Assembly (NCBI GenBank): GCA_900708905.1
Contig: CAADRB010000017.1
Location: forward strand, 186,001 to 250,000
DNA length: 64,000 nucleotides
Direction: 5' to 3'
Source of the DNA: Hymenolepis diminuta
Taxonomy: Eukaryota > Platyhelminthes > Cestoda > Cyclophyllidea > Hymenolepididae
The translations under genes and the position numbers were made by a program. The notes under the pieces are model-generated. The model did not search any database, was not told where the DNA came from, and saw only the letters and a list, made by a program, of their open reading frames with translations. Positions within the stretch are counted from its first letter, which is position 1; every line of letters begins with the position of its first letter. Positions 60,876 through 64,000 of the stretch are shown here, one piece after another.

Positions 60876-63800
60876 GTAAGTTTGAAAAAAATATTATGTT
60901 CTTTATGCATTTGTTTATTTCTTATTTGAAGTTAAGCTTGTTTTTGAGATATGACTTGGACGTGGGGTACATAACTCTCCGTGAGACTTTTACAGAGAGA
61001 GGAAGAAAGGCAAGAAAGGGAATTTCAGTCTTTAGTTCTATGCAACTCCATTTTCACTTAGAACATCATTGTCTATAAAAAAATTCATCCCATGAGATTT
61101 TAAAAGCGTACCACTGAAGCTTTTATTTCGGGGTAAGTGGGTGTTAGTTTTCAAACGCGAGGGTTTGCATTCATTTGTAATTTATTATTCTCACTTCACA
61201 TTCGTCAGACTGTAGAGAGCCATTTATTGATATATAATAACTAAAATTTTCTCCTACCTTATAATAAATACTCAAGCTGCTATATTACTAAAAAGTCACT
61301 ATATTTGCATGAACCGGTACCAAGTTAGGGGAGAAATTGATTTGTGGAAAGTCCTTTTTCATCCGTCGTAGATTAGAAATTGATACATGAGCATTCTGCT
61401 GTGAAGTTATTATACTCTTTCTCAGTAGCCTCTTTATTAGCAAAATATGTTCAATTTTAAGAAAATGAGATGAAGAAATGGAGTTATTAGGTTGATTTTC
61501 ATTGTTGATTATTAAATCGATTTTTTTCCCAATTCTGAGAAATGATCGGCGATCTTTACATTCGGCTTCTTCAACTTACAATTCTACCAGTTATCGCCGC
61601 CAACATAATAGTTGGTAAGTTCATCAGGTTCATTTTAAAAAATTTCCTTATAAAATTGGTGCAAAAGTGAATTCTTCTGTTTTCTTTTTTCTAGTTATGG
61701 CTAAAATGGATCCAAAGCAAAATGGAAAAATGAGTTTGGCTGCAGTCAGTTTTGTGATCGGTTTCGATCTAATCAGCGGAGCTATTGGAGTAATCGCTGC
61801 GGTACTTGTTAAACCAGGTAAATCATATCTATACAAAATGTCATCGTGAATCTGGTTGTATACTTATTAAATCGTATTCGCAATGACTTCTAGTTTAGAA
61901 ATATAGGGTGACACCGAGAATGAGGTCACTTAAACCTTCTTAGATAAAGGCTGGTGATGGTCATTATTCGAGCATTAACTGCAGCACAGACTTGATTTGA
62001 TCTCATAGGAGAAGAGAAGTAAATGGGTGATTGAACATCGATAATCCATTGCTAATGGGTCAGTAATTAAGAGTGGGAGGATGTTCTGCGGCTTAGCGGA
62101 CGAAAAGTAAGCAATACTCAGCATTTAAAATAGAGGGAGAAGCATGGACAGGAAAGAAAAGCAAAAGGGTGTGTGGTCCAATGCTAACGAATCAGTGAAC
62201 ATGGAGATGGAGCGAGGAAGCGCTCGCCAGAACTTCCATACAGAATCCGATAAACACTTTCAGGAGAGTGACATTCTTTAAGCAAAGTGGAGCGAGTCAT
62301 TCGAGCATAATTATGTGGTTTAATGGCAAATTTACGTTAAAGTAAACATGACATAAGCAGTAGCAAAACTGCCAGAAGATAAGCGATACATCACAAGAAC
62401 GCATGGTAATTATGAGATCTAGTATAATTTAAACGGCATATTGGAGATTAATATTTTTATATCAGGTTTGGTGACCGTGGCAACTGCCAACTCGACAATT
62501 AAAGAAGGACCTGATTCTGCTCCTGTCACAACATCAGATGTGTTTGTTGATCTCCTTATGTAAGTGTGCTTGATCTCATGCTTAATTTACGAAGTATAAA
62601 CGCATTCATAAAGGCTATGAATATATGCATTCGAATTGTTAATTTGTTATTCTAATACGTATGATCGTAATTATAACCAAGATAATGGAGGGAAAATATT
62701 TCCCCATTCTCGTATTGAACAAATTAAAGGCATTCCAGAGAGACTCTGAAACTTACTTTCCGCTCCAGTTGTTACAAAGCTATAATGAGTGAGTATGGAT
62801 TCCAGAGGAATTATCGATTGAAAATGGAGATGTAGGTTGTAAATGTTTTCTTATTTCATGGTCTAATTATTTTGCATAAATTTAGATCGCACTAGAATCC
62901 ATTTTTATTCTCACGTGCAAATTCAACCGTATCCGGTTTTTATGCTCAGAAGGCTATTTTTAATCTTAGTATAGTGTATATCCAGTTGTGGAACTTAGAG
63001 ACAAATATCCGAAAGCAACAAATTACGCTAACATGCATCCTTTTATCTGAACTGAACTCCATGGACCAAATTTCAACACCCAAAATTAAAACCTTGAAGG
63101 TATATATTCTACCTTTGTAAATGAAGGGTAGAAAATAGCGTAAACAGAAGTGTCTTCAGGAAATGGTAAACATACAAATAACCACTTAATCATCATTGAG
63201 TCATCTCTTTAACAATATCAATGCAAATTAGTTTTAATTTCGATACTAAAACTGCTTCAGGAGGACTAAAGAAGGAGCAGGAAGAGGAATTGAGGGAGGG
63301 GAAGGCGAAGAGAAGGCGTCAGTATTGAGCGATGCAACTCGAGTTGTGAGAAAGGGACGAAATGAGATATCATAAAACGGTTGAGTGACTTCGCGTTCTT
63401 TGTCCGTTGACAGTTTCTACTGAGGTAGGCGTGAAATACAGACATTGAGCAGGCCTATGGGTCAGTGCGCGCGGGTACTGCAAATGCTAACAAAGACTCA
63501 CATTGTAGGTTAATCAATAATGGACTTCGTAAATTTTTTTCTATGATCTTCTCAACCCTCTGCTTGAATATCCTATCACTGCTTGTTTTGCTATTCATTA
63601 ATGCAATGATAAAATGAAAAGTTAAATAATGAACGTTCACAAATTATTTACACTGATTATAAAATTTAGTGTTTTATTGAAATAGTTATTGATTTAAATT
63701 AATATCCACTGCCATGCGATTTTTCCTATCTTTAGAAATATGTTCCCGGATAACGTTGTCGGTTTAACGATGTATCAGGTAAGGTAGTAGACCAAAGATT

Positions 63801-63975
63801 AATAAATCTAATGAATTAATTTAAAGTTTAATAGATAATAATTTAAAATAGATTCTCCATGGTAGCTTATTTTTTTATTTATCACAGACGAAAACCATCC
63901 GAAGATGGCCAAATTATCCGAATAAAAATGTGACAATTCCAGTGAAAACTGTTCTCAACGCTACAGATATGATCG
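60614..63975 (+). CDS. SLC1-family excitatory amino-acid transporter-like, first six exons, 3'-partial
   Basis: SLC1 proteins are plasma-membrane, sodium-coupled transporters for glutamate/aspartate or neutral amino acids. Exons: 60614-60875, 61540-61614, 61695-61817, 62466-62559, 63736-63778, 63888-63975; all phases join and all donors are GT. The sequence shows a Lys-rich cytosolic N-terminus, then TM1 (FTILTLIGVAVGFGIGFGVG). TM2 contains LYIRLLQLTILPVIAANIIV, matching the LLMRMLQMLVLPLIISSLV signature. Next come MDPKQNGKMSLAAV, TM3, HPG-like KPG, and INMFPDNVV, matching IRNMFPPNLV. This covers roughly the first 170-190 of about 500-540 residues; the substrate-binding C-terminal half lies beyond the window. 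The true start may be 60683 rather than 60614. Confidence 0.88.
60621..60637 (+). repeat. (TA)8 microsatellite at the SLC1 start
   Basis: Seventeen bases of alternating TA, right after the first ATG of the SLC1 frame. Confidence 0.95.
61540..61614 (+). CDS. SLC1 exon 2: TM2
   Basis: It encodes MIGDLYIRLLQLTILPVIAA, the conserved second transmembrane signature of the family. Donor GTAAGT at 61615; the next intron is 80 bases. Confidence 0.9.
61695..61817 (+). CDS. SLC1 exon 3: TM3
   Basis: It encodes MDPKQNGKMSLAAV and a hydrophobic helix ending VLVKPG, matching the DSKASGKMGMRAV and IIHPGKG flanks of TM3 in SLC1 proteins. Confidence 0.9.
62466..62559 (+). CDS. SLC1 exon 4: extracellular loop
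   Basis: A polar loop ending VTTSDVFVDLL, equivalent to the ADAFLDLIRNMFP region of animal transporters. Acceptor ATCAG, donor GTAAGT at 62560. Confidence 0.85.
63736..63778 (+). CDS. SLC1 exon 5: NMFPDNVV motif
   Basis: A 43-base exon encoding NMFPDNVVGLTMYQ. The NMFP motif is diagnostic for the family. Acceptor TTTAG, donor GTAAGG at 63779. Confidence 0.9.
63888..63975 (+). CDS. SLC1 exon 6: extracellular loop
   Basis: Acceptor ATCACAG after a T-run; encodes TKTIRRWPNYPNKN and VKTVLNATDMI, the variable loop before TM4. NAT is a possible N-glycosylation site. Donor GTAAGT at 63976; the gene continues outside the window. Confidence 0.82.
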
Positions 63976-64000
63976 GTAAGTTGATATTTCTGAAATAGGG

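Noticed and set aside
1..64000. CRISPR array, prophage, operon or other prokaryotic system
   Set aside because: The window is clearly spliced eukaryotic DNA. No regular repeat-spacer array or clustered intronless genes were seen.

Overview
This is eukaryotic, AT-rich nuclear DNA: intron-rich genes, long non-coding stretches, dispersed repeats, one 22-base assembly gap, and no operons. A flatworm, most likely a tapeworm, is my best guess. Many introns fall into two short classes (34-37 bases and about 63-81 bases) beside multi-kilobase ones, and one gene has ultrashort introns at its 5' end and huge ones at its 3' end. I recall both patterns being reported for parasitic flatworms. The assignment is inference, because no organism-specific gene is present.

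Layout. Bases 1-13,582 hold no gene I can support. They contain a decayed mariner/Tc1-type DNA transposon with intact inverted repeats (451-1741), a tRNA-like repeat and the gap (3693-3714). From 13,583 to 37,056 on the + strand lies the main gene, an apoptosis signal-regulating kinase (ASK, MAP3K5/6/15 family). I could reconstruct 24 exons whose reading phases all join. They encode the C-terminal part of the central regulatory region, a complete serine/threonine kinase domain with all catalytic motifs, a Ser/Pro-rich linker, the conserved C-terminal region, a coiled coil and a SAM-like domain. The N-terminal exons are not recognisable in the window.

From 52,432 down to 44,222 on the - strand lies a complete eight-exon gene for a CEP43/FOP-like centrosomal LisH protein of about 378 residues, convergent with the kinase gene. 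A 5.1-kb intron of this gene contains an unexplained open frame on the opposite strand (48,531-48,929). From about 60.6 kb to the window end on the + strand are the first six exons of an SLC1-family (excitatory amino-acid transporter-like) gene, which runs off the edge. The 8-kb region between the divergent CEP43-like and SLC1 genes holds a strong TATA box with a downstream hairpin, a heat-shock-element/CCAAT/E-box cluster, and copies of dispersed repeats.

The most notable observation is in the ASK gene. At four introns the reading frame is kept only if splicing uses a GC-AG intron, and a fifth perfect GC donor would remove an in-frame stop codon. A 78-base intron inside the SAM-like domain is free of stop codons and in phase, so its retention would insert a hydrophobic segment. 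There is no evidence of a CRISPR array, prophage or other prokaryotic system. The kinase, centrosomal protein and transporter are neighbours without an evident shared pathway.
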